In this document: piece after piece, positions 8,544 through 16,605 of the stretch
Layout: each line of letters begins with the position of its first letter
Numbering within the stretch: position 1 is the stretch's first letter
Assembly (NCBI RefSeq): GCF_018607965.1
Contig: NZ_JABBAM010000035.1
Location: 66,217-99,172 of the forward strand
From: Planktotalea sp.
Lineage (GTDB): Bacteria; Pseudomonadota; Alphaproteobacteria; Rhodobacterales; Rhodobacteraceae
Length of the DNA: 32,956 nucleotides
Direction of reading: 5' to 3'
Made by a program: the position numbers and the translations under genes
The notes under the pieces: generated by a model
The model's database searches: none
What the model saw: the letters and a program-made list of their open reading frames with translations, nothing else
Told to the model about the DNA's origin: nothing

Positions 8544-8554
8544 GGGGGGGGGGG
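8544..8554 (-). repeat. Homopolymer of 11 G (C on the coding strand) in the leader of the binding-protein gene
   Basis: Eleven consecutive G bases on the plus strand read as C11 in the leader, 34-44 bases upstream of the binding-protein ATG and next to an A-rich stretch. Runs this long are prone to slippage and could change promoter spacing or leader structure. It could also be a length artefact of sequencing. Confidence 0.85.
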
Positions 8555-8638
8555 CACCGTGTGTGAGTGACAGTGACTGCCGCTTTCGTTGCTCTCCCCA
8601 AGTCGCATCATTCGGCACTAGAAACTGCGCTACGTCAA

Positions 8639-8659
8639 TTCACCTTTCGAAAAAGTGAA
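8639..8659. promoter_or_regulatory. Candidate operator palindrome upstream of the ABC importer genes
   Basis: The 21-base sequence from 8639 is TTCAC-c-TTT-cga-AAA-a-GTGAA, with 8 of 10 base pairs symmetric. It lies about 130 bp upstream of the binding-protein start in a 244-bp gap. This is suitable for a repressor or activator, perhaps the adjacent AraC-type protein. No known motif is claimed. Confidence 0.35.
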
Positions 8660-8754
8660 GTCTGAATGCGACCTGTTGGGCGTAGATAAGCGACATTGGC
8701 TTTGAATGCAGCCTCGAAAAGAACCTTACCTTACGTAAACTTAATCGAGAGTGT

Positions 8755-9573
8755 CTATCTATTCGCTTTCGCCGCGTTCCTGAGTGAAGAAGGCGTTTGA
8801 GCTGTATGGGTTTTGATGAACCGCGTGAAATAGGCAGGCGTAGAAAAGCCGAGGCGCATCGCGATATCGACAGCTTTCAACGCGTCATCTTCTAACATTC
8901 GACGAGCACGTTGTAGGGTGTGTTGTGTCAAAAGGTCGGCCGCCGTTACGCCGCAGCTTGACTTACAAACACGGGTCAAATGCGTGGGCGTCACACCAAG
9001 CTGCCCAGCGTAGTCTGCCATCGTTCCATTTCCGATGGGTTTGGTTTCGGATTGAACGATTAAAGCACAGAATGCGCGTAAAAGACGTTGTGTGGCTGTG
9101 GTGCGCTCTGGCGCTCTTTGCAAATGGTACCGGTGCGCCCAAATCATCATCAATTGGGCATGCGCTTGTGCGGCAACACGGGCCAAAGGTTCCGCATCTA
9201 ACGCCTCGGCTTGAATTTCTTCGACATAATGCGTCAACTTCAATTGTGCCTTGGGTTCGCGCACGTGCAAGAGCATCGGCATGTCTGGCCAATCAATGCG
9301 CTCACTTGGGGGCAGGGCGACCGTTTGGCCAAAACACGACGATTCAAATGTAAATGAAAACAGTGTACCCGCCGGCACGAACAGCGCGTTATGGCTGCTC
9401 ATAGCAGAGCCATGCCCGTTCACAACGCAGCGCGCAGAGCCACGCGTGACCCAAATTAGCATGTGTTGAGCGCGTGAATGTGCCAAGCCAAGCCGCCAAG
9501 ATGCGTTGGGCGCACGTTGTGCAATCGTCAGAACGGCGGGCGGGGCGGCGGTAAAGCTCTGGTTTTCAATCAT
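8755..9573 (-). CDS. AraC-family transcriptional regulator with N-terminal cupin domain
   Basis: This 272-residue protein has a cupin-like sensor domain at about 20-105 (MLIWVTRGSARCVVNGHG, NALFVPAGTLFSFTFE). The C-terminal AraC/XylS double helix-turn-helix spans about 165-262 (MADYAGQLGVTPTHLTRVCK and VDIAMRLGFSTPAYFTRFIK). The second HTH with its conserved PAYFTRFIK is typical and intact. The ATG at 9573 has no strong ribosome-binding site. The gene lies between miaA and the ABC importer, on the same strand as both; regulation of the importer is plausible from position but not shown. Confidence 0.9.
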   Translation of the reverse strand: MIENQSFTAAPPAVLTIAQRAPNASWRLGLAHSRAQHMLIWVTRGSARCVVNGHGSAMSSHNALFVPAGTLFSFTFESSCFGQTVALPPSERIDWPDMPMLLHVREPKAQLKLTHYVEEIQAEALDAEPLARVAAQAHAQLMMIWAHRYHLQRAPERTTATQRLLRAFCALIVQSETKPIGNGTMADYAGQLGVTPTHLTRVCKSSCGVTAADLLTQHTLQRARRMLEDDALKAVDIAMRLGFSTPAYFTRFIKTHTAQTPSSLRNAAKANR

Positions 9574-9671
9574 ACTGCAACATAAGCAAAAATGTGGGTA
9601 AAAGGAAAGAAATCAACTAATAAGCTGAGTGGTTTCTTTGGAAAATGTGCAATTTCGTGACAGTTTTGGTT

Positions 9672-10556
9672 CTATGGTAGTGAGATATGGGTCCATGATT
9701 TCATGCGGGCACGAAACCACGTGCGTTGTCGCTTGGCGAACTGACGTGTCGCGATTGTCGCCAATTCCTTTGCTTCGTCCAAACCTGTTTCCCCTCTAAG
9801 GTAGGCGGTCACTTCAGGGGCTCCAATCGCTTTGCAAGACAGTAGGTCGGGGTTGAACCGGCCCAGATTGTCCCGGGCTTCGTCCAAGGCCCCGCCACTG
9901 ATCATCTGGCCGAACCTGCGCGCGATCCGCTCGTTTAGCCAATCTGTGTCGGCGTCCAGCACCAAGGCTTTGGTCTTGCTTAACGGTAACAATGGGGGCG
10001 GCGTTGCATCATGCCACTCCGCCAAGCCCCGCCCTGTTTGGCGTTGGACTTCCCAAGCCCTTTGCACGCGCATCGGGTTTTTCAGGTCGATCTTTGCCGC
10101 CGTTGCCTCGTCCAAATCAGTGATCATCGCACTTAAGAGGCCGTTCGTTCGCATCCCATTCGCTTCTGCACGAACCTGGTCTGTCGTCGGCGGAATTTCG
10201 GCCATACCCTCTGTCAAAGCCGCGAAATATAGCCCGGTTCCACCGACAATAATGGGGCGATTTCCAGTGTCGTTCAACAATGGCACAAGATCACGTAGCC
10301 AAGCGCCAGCAGAATACGAGGCTTCAAACGGTACATGACCATATAGGCGATGTGGTGCGCGCGATTCCTCCTTCGCACTTGGGCGCGCGGTTAAAACACG
10401 CCACCCTTCAAACACTTGCGAGGCATCGGCGTTGATGATCACTCCGCCCTGCGCTTGCGCAATGTCTAGCGCCAAAGCCGACTTTCCAGACGCTGTTGGC
10501 CCCGCGATCAAAACAGGTTGCTCAGGCGAAATGGAAGAAATATCTATATTTAACAA
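9672..10556 (-). CDS. miaA: tRNA dimethylallyltransferase
   Basis: MiaA transfers the dimethylallyl group from DMAPP to N6 of A37 in tRNAs that read codons starting with U. The 294-residue protein has the P-loop GPTASGKSA (19-27), [19 protein letters not shown] (the DSxQ-like substrate segment), [15 protein letters not shown] and [10 protein letters not shown], with the length usual for this family. The frame has only a TTG (10556) before an in-frame stop upstream, so a TTG start is assigned; the P-loop would be lost with most internal starts. It is divergent from pyrH across 123 bp. Its DMAPP substrate comes from the MEP pathway, which includes the nearby dxr. Confidence 0.96.
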   Translation of the reverse strand: MLNIDISSISPEQPVLIAGPTASGKSALALDIAQAQGGVIINADASQVFEGWRVLTARPSAKEESRAPHRLYGHVPFEASYSAGAWLRDLVPLLNDTGNRPIIVGGTGLYFAALTEGMAEIPPTTDQVRAEANGMRTNGLLSAMITDLDEATAAKIDLKNPMRVQRAWEVQRQTGRGLAEWHDATPPPLLPLSKTKALVLDADTDWLNERIARRFGQMISGGALDEARDNLGRFNPDLLSCKAIGAPEVTAYLRGETGLDEAKELATIATRQFAKRQRTWFRARMKSWTHISLP

Positions 10557-10679
10557 TGCTTTGTCTCGTCATTCGCCGCGTGGTCGATCATTTTGCACAA
10601 TAAGCAAGGATGAGTGATTGAACAATGCGTCGATTGTAGGCATTTTAGGCGCGATACTACAAATCTTTCGGAGTGCCCT

Positions 10680-11414
10680 ATGACCGATGCCAATCCTGAC
10701 GGCGAAACGACGTTCAAACGCGTCATGCTTAAGATTTCAGGGGAGGCGTTGATGGGAGATCAAGGGTTCGGGCTACATCCCCCAACCGTTGCGCGCATCG
10801 CACGCGAAGTTCAAACAGTTCAAGATATGGGCGTCGAAATTTGCATGGTCATCGGTGGTGGCAACATTTTCCGCGGGCTTCAAGGATCTGCCCAAGGGAT
10901 GGAGCGCACGACGGCCGATTACATGGGCATGCTTGCCACGGTAATGAACGCCCTTGCGATGCAATCCGCTCTAGAGGATCTTGGCATCCACACGCGTGTC
11001 ATTTCAGCGATCACAATGAACGAGGTCGCGGAACCCTACATTCGTCGCCGCGCCGTGCGTCACCTTGAAAAGAAGCGCGTTTGCATTTTTGCGGCTGGCA
11101 CGGGCAATCCGTATTTCACCACCGATACTGCTGCGACGCTGCGTGCCAATGAAATGGCCTGCGAAGCGATATTTAAAGGCACCAAGGTCGATGGCGTCTA
11201 CGACAAAGACCCCGCAAAACATGATGATGCCAAGCGGTATGATACAGTTACATTTGACGAGGTGCTGCAAAAACGCCTTGGCGTAATGGACGCCTCTGCG
11301 ATTGCTTTGGCGCGCGACAACAACCTGCCGATCATCGTGTTTTCATTGGATGAACCTGGTGGATTTAAAGGCATTCTTGCGGGGCGTGGAACGTATACAC
11401 GGGTTCAAGGCTAG
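10680..11414 (+). CDS. pyrH: UMP kinase
   Basis: PyrH phosphorylates UMP to UDP with ATP, feeding pyrimidine and UDP-sugar pools in the cytoplasm. The 244-residue protein belongs to the amino-acid-kinase fold. It has [14 protein letters not shown] (18-31), [10 protein letters not shown], the [17 protein letters not shown] nucleotide segment and the [19 protein letters not shown] loop, and looks complete. ATG 10680 is chosen because GGAG lies six bases upstream and the length then matches the family; the longer frame from 10614 lacks support. It opens the plus-strand block that continues with frr and uppS, the order usual in bacteria. Confidence 0.97.
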   Translation: MTDANPDGETTFKRVMLKISGEALMGDQGFGLHPPTVARIAREVQTVQDMGVEICMVIGGGNIFRGLQGSAQGMERTTADYMGMLATVMNALAMQSALEDLGIHTRVISAITMNEVAEPYIRRRAVRHLEKKRVCIFAAGTGNPYFTTDTAATLRANEMACEAIFKGTKVDGVYDKDPAKHDDAKRYDTVTFDEVLQKRLGVMDASAIALARDNNLPIIVFSLDEPGGFKGILAGRGTYTRVQG

Positions 11415-11518
11415 TCGTTTCGGGGTAAATACAGCGTGCTCTTAATCAGGGCGCGCTATACATTCGGCCATGAGTGGCTTAGACATAAAAGAAAATTCAG
11501 GGATGAATTGAGGGCAAA

Positions 11519-12082
11519 ATGGCAGACGATTTTCTTCTAGATACCGACGACTTGCAGCGCCGCATGGATGGCGCGATGACAAGCCTAAAGACAGAGTTCA
11601 GCAGCTTGCGTACAGGGCGTGCGTCTGGTGCCATGCTAGATCCCGTTATGGTCGATGCCTATGGCAGCATGACGCCTATCAATCAGGTTGGAACTGTTAA
11701 CGTTCCAGAGCCCCGGATGGTGACGGTCAATGTTTGGGACAAAGGCCTTGTTCAGAAAGTTGAAAAAGCTATTCGTGAGAGTGGTTTGGGGATCAATCCT
11801 CAGCTAAATGGTACGATCATCATGCTGCCAATCCCTGAACTGAACGAAGAACGCCGCCGCGAGCTGACCAAAGTCGCTGCAACCTATGCTGAAAACGCAC
11901 GCGTGTCTTGTCGCAACGTGCGCCGTGATGGCATGGATCAAATCAAAAAGGCCAAAGCGGACGGCATGTCCGAGGATGATCAAAAGTTTTGGGAAACCGA
12001 AGTTCAAGACCTGACAGATAAGGCGATCAAGGCTGTGGATGCAGCTTTGGATACCAAACAAGCCGAGATTATGCAGGTATAA
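11519..12082 (+). CDS. frr: Ribosome recycling factor
   Basis: RRF works with EF-G to split post-termination ribosomes. The 187-residue protein has the usual full length and landmarks: [20 protein letters not shown] at the start, [14 protein letters not shown], the [20 protein letters not shown] segment and EERRRELTK in the long helix. GAGGG stands just before ATG 11519. It lies 104 bp after pyrH and 4 bp before the uppS start, so cotranscription with uppS is likely. Confidence 0.98.
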   Translation: MADDFLLDTDDLQRRMDGAMTSLKTEFSSLRTGRASGAMLDPVMVDAYGSMTPINQVGTVNVPEPRMVTVNVWDKGLVQKVEKAIRESGLGINPQLNGTIIMLPIPELNEERRRELTKVAATYAENARVSCRNVRRDGMDQIKKAKADGMSEDDQKFWETEVQDLTDKAIKAVDAALDTKQAEIMQV

Positions 12083-12086
12083 GAGC

Positions 12087-12842
12087 GTGAAAACTGCCGG
12101 CAAACTCTCTCAAGCGGTGGCAGCTGAAACGCCGTCAGCTTCGGGCCTACAACATGTTGCTGTCATCATGGATGGCAACGGGCGTTGGGCGCAGATGCGA
12201 GGGCGACCACGCTTGTTTGGGCATCATGCAGGTGCGCGGCGGGTCAGTGAAATTTTGCGAGCGTGCCCGCCGAATGGTGTTAAATATTTGACGATTTTCG
12301 CGTTTTCGACGGAAAACTGGAAGCGTACGCAGGTCGAAGTTTCGGGCCTGATGAAGTTATTCCAGGGCTACATCACCAAAGAGGCACGCGCTTTGCGCGA
12401 TGAGGGTGTGCGCGTTCGATTTATTGGCGATCGCGTTCGTCTTAACCCAAAGCTTGTTGAATTGATGGACAATCTGGAACAGATGACGTCCTGCAATGAT
12501 TTGGTACATTTGACGATTGCTTTGAATTATGGTGGCCGTGATGAAGTGGCTCGCGCAACCAAACGGCTTGCGCAAGACGTCGCAAGTGGCAAGCTTGACC
12601 CTGAAAAAGTGGATGAAGAAACGCTGCCAAAGTACTTGGATACATACGTTTTGCCAGATCCAGACCTGGTTATTCGTACGAGTGGCGAAGCGCGCATTTC
12701 TAATTTTCTTTTGTGGCAATCGGCCTACGCAGAGTATGAGTTTATCGACACGCTTTGGCCTGACTTTACCGCAGAGGAATTTGGAACGCTTACAGCTAAA
12801 TACGGCAAGCGTGACCGACGCTTTGGCGCTGTAAACGTATGA
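12087..12842 (+). CDS. uppS: Undecaprenyl diphosphate synthase (cis-prenyltransferase)
   Basis: UppS condenses FPP with eight IPP units to make undecaprenyl-PP, the lipid carrier for peptidoglycan. The 251-residue protein has IMDGNGRWA (27-35, catalytic Asp29) and GHHAGARR near 45-52. FAFSTENWKR, LNYGGRDE and RTSGEARISNFLLWQSAYAE also match the family. The start is taken as GTG 12087, four bases after frr ends; no ATG lies between frr and the catalytic motif except inside frr. Its last four bases overlap the cdsA start (ATGA), indicating translational coupling. Confidence 0.95.
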   Translation: MKTAGKLSQAVAAETPSASGLQHVAVIMDGNGRWAQMRGRPRLFGHHAGARRVSEILRACPPNGVKYLTIFAFSTENWKRTQVEVSGLMKLFQGYITKEARALRDEGVRVRFIGDRVRLNPKLVELMDNLEQMTSCNDLVHLTIALNYGGRDEVARATKRLAQDVASGKLDPEKVDEETLPKYLDTYVLPDPDLVIRTSGEARISNFLLWQSAYAEYEFIDTLWPDFTAEEFGTLTAKYGKRDRRFGAVNV

Positions 12843-13654
12843 GCGATGTCGCGTCCAAATGGGGTGATTTGGTTCCGCGCTTTCTGAGCGCACTTGCAAT
12901 GCTTGTGATTGGTATCGCTGTCGTTTGGGTGGGTGGCCTGTGGGTGCACTTATTCGTGTCTCTGGCCTGTGGATTGATGGTTTGGGAATTGGTTCGCATG
13001 CTGGGCAGTGCGGATGCACAAATGGCAATGTGGCTGGCCTTTGTGAGTGGGGGCGCTTTATTCGCGGCAAGCTATGCGCCCTATGCCACGCTGATTTTGC
13101 CGATGTTGATTGCCCCCAGTTGCGTTGGTTTCTCGATTCTGCGCTCTGGCGCGCGACCTTTCACGGGGCGGCGCATTTTCATGAGCTATACCGCGTTTAT
13201 TCTGATTGCAGGTTATAGCCTGATTGCGCTGCGCGACGACTATGGCATTGTTTGGATGGCGTGGCTGCTTGTTGTCGTCATCGTTACAGATGTCGCCGGT
13301 TATTTTGCGGGGCGTATTCTTGGCGGTCCAAAGTTCTGGCCACGCGTTAGCCCCAAGAAAACATGGTCGGGCACCGTTGCTGGTTGGTTCGGTGCTGGTC
13401 TTGTCGGGCTGGTGTTTGTATCCTTCTTCAATGTTGGACCCAATGTGATTTATATCTCTGTCGCGGTCGCACTTGCATCACAGCTTGGCGATATTGCCGA
13501 AAGTGCGATCAAACGACACGTTGGTGTTAAGGACAGCTCCAGCCTTATTCCAGGGCACGGCGGTCTTTTGGATCGCTTTGACGGAATGCTAGGTGCGTCG
13601 CTTTTGCTGATCATCATCGAGTTCTTTGTGAATTTTCCATCGGTTGCTGGATAG
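12839..13654 (+). CDS. cdsA: Phosphatidate cytidylyltransferase
   Basis: CdsA makes CDP-diacylglycerol from phosphatidate and CTP in the inner membrane, the branch point of phospholipid synthesis. The 271-residue protein has about seven membrane helices. The family signature SQLGDIAESAIKRHVGVKDS (214-233) is followed by LIPGHGGLLDRFDG; the metal- and substrate-binding Asp residues are present. WPRVSPKKTWSGTVAG is the second conserved segment. It starts inside the uppS stop and ends 9 bp before dxr. Confidence 0.97.
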   Translation: MSDVASKWGDLVPRFLSALAMLVIGIAVVWVGGLWVHLFVSLACGLMVWELVRMLGSADAQMAMWLAFVSGGALFAASYAPYATLILPMLIAPSCVGFSILRSGARPFTGRRIFMSYTAFILIAGYSLIALRDDYGIVWMAWLLVVVIVTDVAGYFAGRILGGPKFWPRVSPKKTWSGTVAGWFGAGLVGLVFVSFFNVGPNVIYISVAVALASQLGDIAESAIKRHVGVKDSSSLIPGHGGLLDRFDGMLGASLLLIIIEFFVNFPSVAG

Positions 13655-13663
13655 ATTATAAAT

Positions 13664-14830
13664 ATGCGCAAGGTGTCTATTCTTGGGGCCACGGGGTCGA
13701 TTGGGCAAAACACGATTGATTTGATCAAACGCGCACCTGATGCGTATGATGTTGTCGCGTTGACAGGGGCGCGCAACATCGCCCAACTTGCCAAAGATGC
13801 TGTTGATCTGCGTGCACAGGTTGCTGTTACGGCTGATCCAACTCTACTTGATGATTTACGGGCGGCCTTAGCGGGCAGCGATGTGGAAGCCGCGGCAGGG
13901 CCAAACGCGCTTGAAGATGCCGCCGCGCGAACCGTGGATTGGGTGATGTCGGCAATCATTGGTGCAGCTGGTTTGGCACCTGGACTTAAAGTGCTTGAGC
14001 AGGGCGCAGCACTCGCGTTGGCGAACAAGGAATCCATGGTTTGTGCCGGGGCTCTGGTCAAAGCGACTGCGCACAAACATGGCGCACGTGTCTTACCTGT
14101 CGACAGTGAGCATTCCGCAGTGTTCCAAGGCTTGATTGGCGAGGATATCAACACGGTCGAGAGGATCATTATCACCGCATCAGGTGGTGCTTTTCGCGAT
14201 TGGCCGATGGAAAAACTAGCGACGGCGACACCTGCACAGGCGGCAACCCATCCTAATTGGGACATGGGGCAACGGATAACGATTGATAGTGCGTCGATGT
14301 TCAACAAGGCGCTCGAAGTCATTGAAACGCGAGAGTTTTTTGAGGTTGATCCAAGTATCATTGAAGTTTTGGTCCATCCACAATCCATGATCCATGCGCT
14401 TGTTGGCTTTAATGATGGTGCGCTTATGGCGCATGTGGGGCCGCCCGATATGCGCCACGCGATCGGGTTTGCATTGCACTGGCCCGAACGTCGAAACCTG
14501 CCAGTTGAGCGGCTTGATCTTGCCGCGCTGTCACAACTCACATTTCGTGATCCCGATGAAAAACGCTGGCCTGCTTTGCGCCTCGCGCGCGACGTTATGG
14601 CTGCTGGGGGTCATACAGGCGCTGTTTTCAATGCCGCCAAAGAACGCGCGCTTGATCATTTTATTTCCGAACACATCGGCTTTATGCAAATGGCGGAGGT
14701 GGTCGAAGAGGTCCTTACCCGTCTTTCTGCCCAATCCAGCCTCACAAATGCCGAAATGTCCCTTGATAGCGTCCTAGAGATGGACCATCTGGCACGTAAG
14801 ACTGCCGACGACATCATCGCCAAGCAGTAG
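13664..14830 (+). CDS. dxr: 1-deoxy-D-xylulose 5-phosphate reductoisomerase
   Basis: Dxr converts DXP to 2-C-methyl-D-erythritol 4-phosphate with NADPH, the committed step of the MEP isoprenoid pathway. The 388-residue protein has the dinucleotide loop GATGSIGQNT (8-17), ALANKESMV and the metal-ligand segment VDSEHSAVFQ. It also has ASGGAFRDW, ITIDSASMFNKALEVIE and HPQSMIHALV, with standard length. No clear ribosome-binding site precedes ATG 13664, so coupling to cdsA is probable. Its product feeds UppS and MiaA, encoded nearby. Confidence 0.98.
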   Translation: MRKVSILGATGSIGQNTIDLIKRAPDAYDVVALTGARNIAQLAKDAVDLRAQVAVTADPTLLDDLRAALAGSDVEAAAGPNALEDAAARTVDWVMSAIIGAAGLAPGLKVLEQGAALALANKESMVCAGALVKATAHKHGARVLPVDSEHSAVFQGLIGEDINTVERIIITASGGAFRDWPMEKLATATPAQAATHPNWDMGQRITIDSASMFNKALEVIETREFFEVDPSIIEVLVHPQSMIHALVGFNDGALMAHVGPPDMRHAIGFALHWPERRNLPVERLDLAALSQLTFRDPDEKRWPALRLARDVMAAGGHTGAVFNAAKERALDHFISEHIGFMQMAEVVEEVLTRLSAQSSLTNAEMSLDSVLEMDHLARKTADDIIAKQ

Positions 14831-14878
14831 CAAAGCGCCACATCAGAGGGCGTGAGAGCAGCAAAAGGACGTGAAAAT

Positions 14879-16222
14879 ATGGATATTCTTGGACTTTTGC
14901 CGCAATTTGGCAGTGTGATCTGGACGCTTTTGGCGTTTGTGTTGGCTCTGTCGATCATTGTCGCGATTCATGAATACGGTCATTACATTGTCGGACGGTG
15001 GTCTGGCATTCACGCAGAAGTGTTCTCGCTTGGGTTTGGTCCGGTTCTGTTCAGTCGTGTCGACAAACGCGGCACGCTTTGGCAGTTCGCAGCCCTTCCA
15101 TTTGGCGGCTACGTTAAGTTCAAAGGCGATGCGAATGCTGCCAGTGCGCCTGATGGGGAGGCCGTACGTGAAATGACGCCTGAAGAACGTCGCTCAACGA
15201 TGCCGGGTGCTCCACTTTGGGCGCGCGCTGCAACGGTTGCTGCGGGTCCTGTCTTTAACTTTGCTCTGTCGATCATCATTTTTTCTGCGGTTATCTTTTC
15301 GCGTGGCGAAGTTACGGACACGCTGACAGTTGGCGCGCTGCGCGACATGCCAGCTGTGCAAGAATTGCAAGTTGGCGATGAGTTGCGCGCAATTGATGGC
15401 ATTCAAGTTCCAAGTTTTAACGATGGGGAAGGGTTCACAGCCCTAGAAGCTGATATCACCAAAACCGCCAGCGTGATCTACACTGTGGGTCGTGGTGACA
15501 CAGAGCTAGACGTCACAGGTCCATATCCATATCCCGCATTGATCACTCAAGTCGCCCCGCAATCAGCGGCGCTAGCGGCGGGTTTAAAGGTTGGCGACGT
15601 CATCACTGCTATTGACGGCGAACCATCCTATGCGTTCTCGCAACTAAAAGATGCGGTTGAGGGCGGCAATGGAGCACTCTTGCTATTGGACCTATGGAAT
15701 GCGGGCGAAACGCGTCAGGTGACGCTATCTGCCAAGCGTGTTGATGAACCACAAGCCGACAATACGTTCATTACACAGTGGCGCATTGGTGTTGCGGGTG
15801 GCTTGTTCTTTGAACCTGCGACGCAGCCAACGGGTCTGGGGAAATCTATTAGCCTTGCAACCTTGCAAACCAAGCGGATCATCGAAGGGTCGCTGTCGGG
15901 CATGTATCACATGGTGACGGGTGCGATCAGTTCGTGCAATCTGTCTGGCCCGATTGGAATTGCGCAAACGTCTGGTGCAATGGCCAGTCAGGGCGCGAGC
16001 AGCTTTATCTGGTTCATTGCGGTGCTTTCCACGGCTGTTGGCCTGTTGAACCTGTTCCCGATCCCTGTTCTGGATGGTGGCCACCTCGTGTTCTTTGCCT
16101 ATGAGGTGGTAACAGGCAAGCCACCAAACGAACGCGTTTTGCGTGTCTTTATGATGGCCGGTTTGGCAATGATCCTATCGCTGATGGTGTTCGCTTTGAG
16201 CAATGATTTATTCTGCCCATAA
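14879..16222 (+). CDS. rseP: Site-2 intramembrane zinc metalloprotease
   Basis: RseP-type proteases cut membrane-embedded anti-sigma factors or signal-peptide remnants. The 447-residue protein has the zinc motif HEYGH (31-35) in the first helix and LDGGH (398-402, metal-binding Asp) in a late helix. PDZ-type regions lie between, the clearer one around PQSAALAAGLKVGDVITAIDG. ATG 14879 follows AAGGA at suitable spacing and puts the first helix at the N-terminus; a GTG at 14852 would add nine residues. It is placed between dxr and bamA as in many proteobacteria, which points to envelope stress or quality control. Confidence 0.95.
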   Translation: MDILGLLPQFGSVIWTLLAFVLALSIIVAIHEYGHYIVGRWSGIHAEVFSLGFGPVLFSRVDKRGTLWQFAALPFGGYVKFKGDANAASAPDGEAVREMTPEERRSTMPGAPLWARAATVAAGPVFNFALSIIIFSAVIFSRGEVTDTLTVGALRDMPAVQELQVGDELRAIDGIQVPSFNDGEGFTALEADITKTASVIYTVGRGDTELDVTGPYPYPALITQVAPQSAALAAGLKVGDVITAIDGEPSYAFSQLKDAVEGGNGALLLLDLWNAGETRQVTLSAKRVDEPQADNTFITQWRIGVAGGLFFEPATQPTGLGKSISLATLQTKRIIEGSLSGMYHMVTGAISSCNLSGPIGIAQTSGAMASQGASSFIWFIAVLSTAVGLLNLFPIPVLDGGHLVFFAYEVVTGKPPNERVLRVFMMAGLAMILSLMVFALSNDLFCP

Positions 16223-16349
16223 GGTCTGCGGAAAAGGGGGCTAACCCTGTTCTTTTTCAACAATGCCCAGATTTAGCCCCATTTGCCTATTAGGGTTTCG
16301 ATTACGAACTGAACCCCTCACGCATTTTGCGCAAAAAAGAGGCTTCTCG

Positions 16350-16499
16350 ATGCAACTGATCCAGACCACCACGCGTAGTCTTGGCTTCCTAATTGAGCTT
16401 AACTGGGACCGCTTCGTATACTTTGGGATGCTTGGTCTGTGCCTGGGTCTTTCGGTCTATGTGGCGTCCGTTACCTCTGCCAACCCCTTCATTTTGTAG
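16350..16499 (+). CDS. Small single-span membrane protein, function unknown
   Basis: This 49-residue frame starts at ATG 16350 with AGAGG seven bases upstream. It predicts one membrane helix (about 22-42, RFVYFGMLGLCLGLSVYVAS) after an amphipathic N-terminus containing LIELNWDR. It occupies the 383-bp gap between rseP and bamA; the rest of the gap holds only weak hairpins and a possible promoter. The good ribosome-binding site and the helix support a real gene; I do not recognise the family. A longer in-frame start at 16263 lacks support. Confidence 0.6.
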   Translation: MQLIQTTTRSLGFLIELNWDRFVYFGMLGLCLGLSVYVASVTSANPFIL

Positions 16500-16543
16500 A
16501 TACTTCTAGGCATGCGATCCTGCGAGAAATAGCCGATCCGCTT

Positions 16544-16572
16544 TTGACAACATGACCCAACCAAGCTAGTCA
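16544..16572 (+). promoter_or_regulatory. Possible promoter upstream of bamA
   Basis: TTGACA at 16544-16549 matches the -35 consensus fully. Seventeen bases later TAGTCA is only a poor -10 match. It lies 34 bp before the bamA start, so bamA may have its own promoter in addition to read-through. Weak call. Confidence 0.3.
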
Positions 16573-16605
16573 GATTGCAACTGGGGTTTCTGCTGGAACG
16601 GTGTC

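Noticed and set aside
8511-8618. N-terminal extension of the binding protein through the G11 tract
   Set aside because: The frame stays open only by chance through the homopolymer. The Tat signal and ribosome-binding site place the start at 8510.
13450-14541. 363-codon minus-strand frame over cdsA and dxr
   Set aside because: It is rich in Ser, Arg and Pro, has no domain I can see, and lies opposite two intact core enzymes. It is an antisense shadow.
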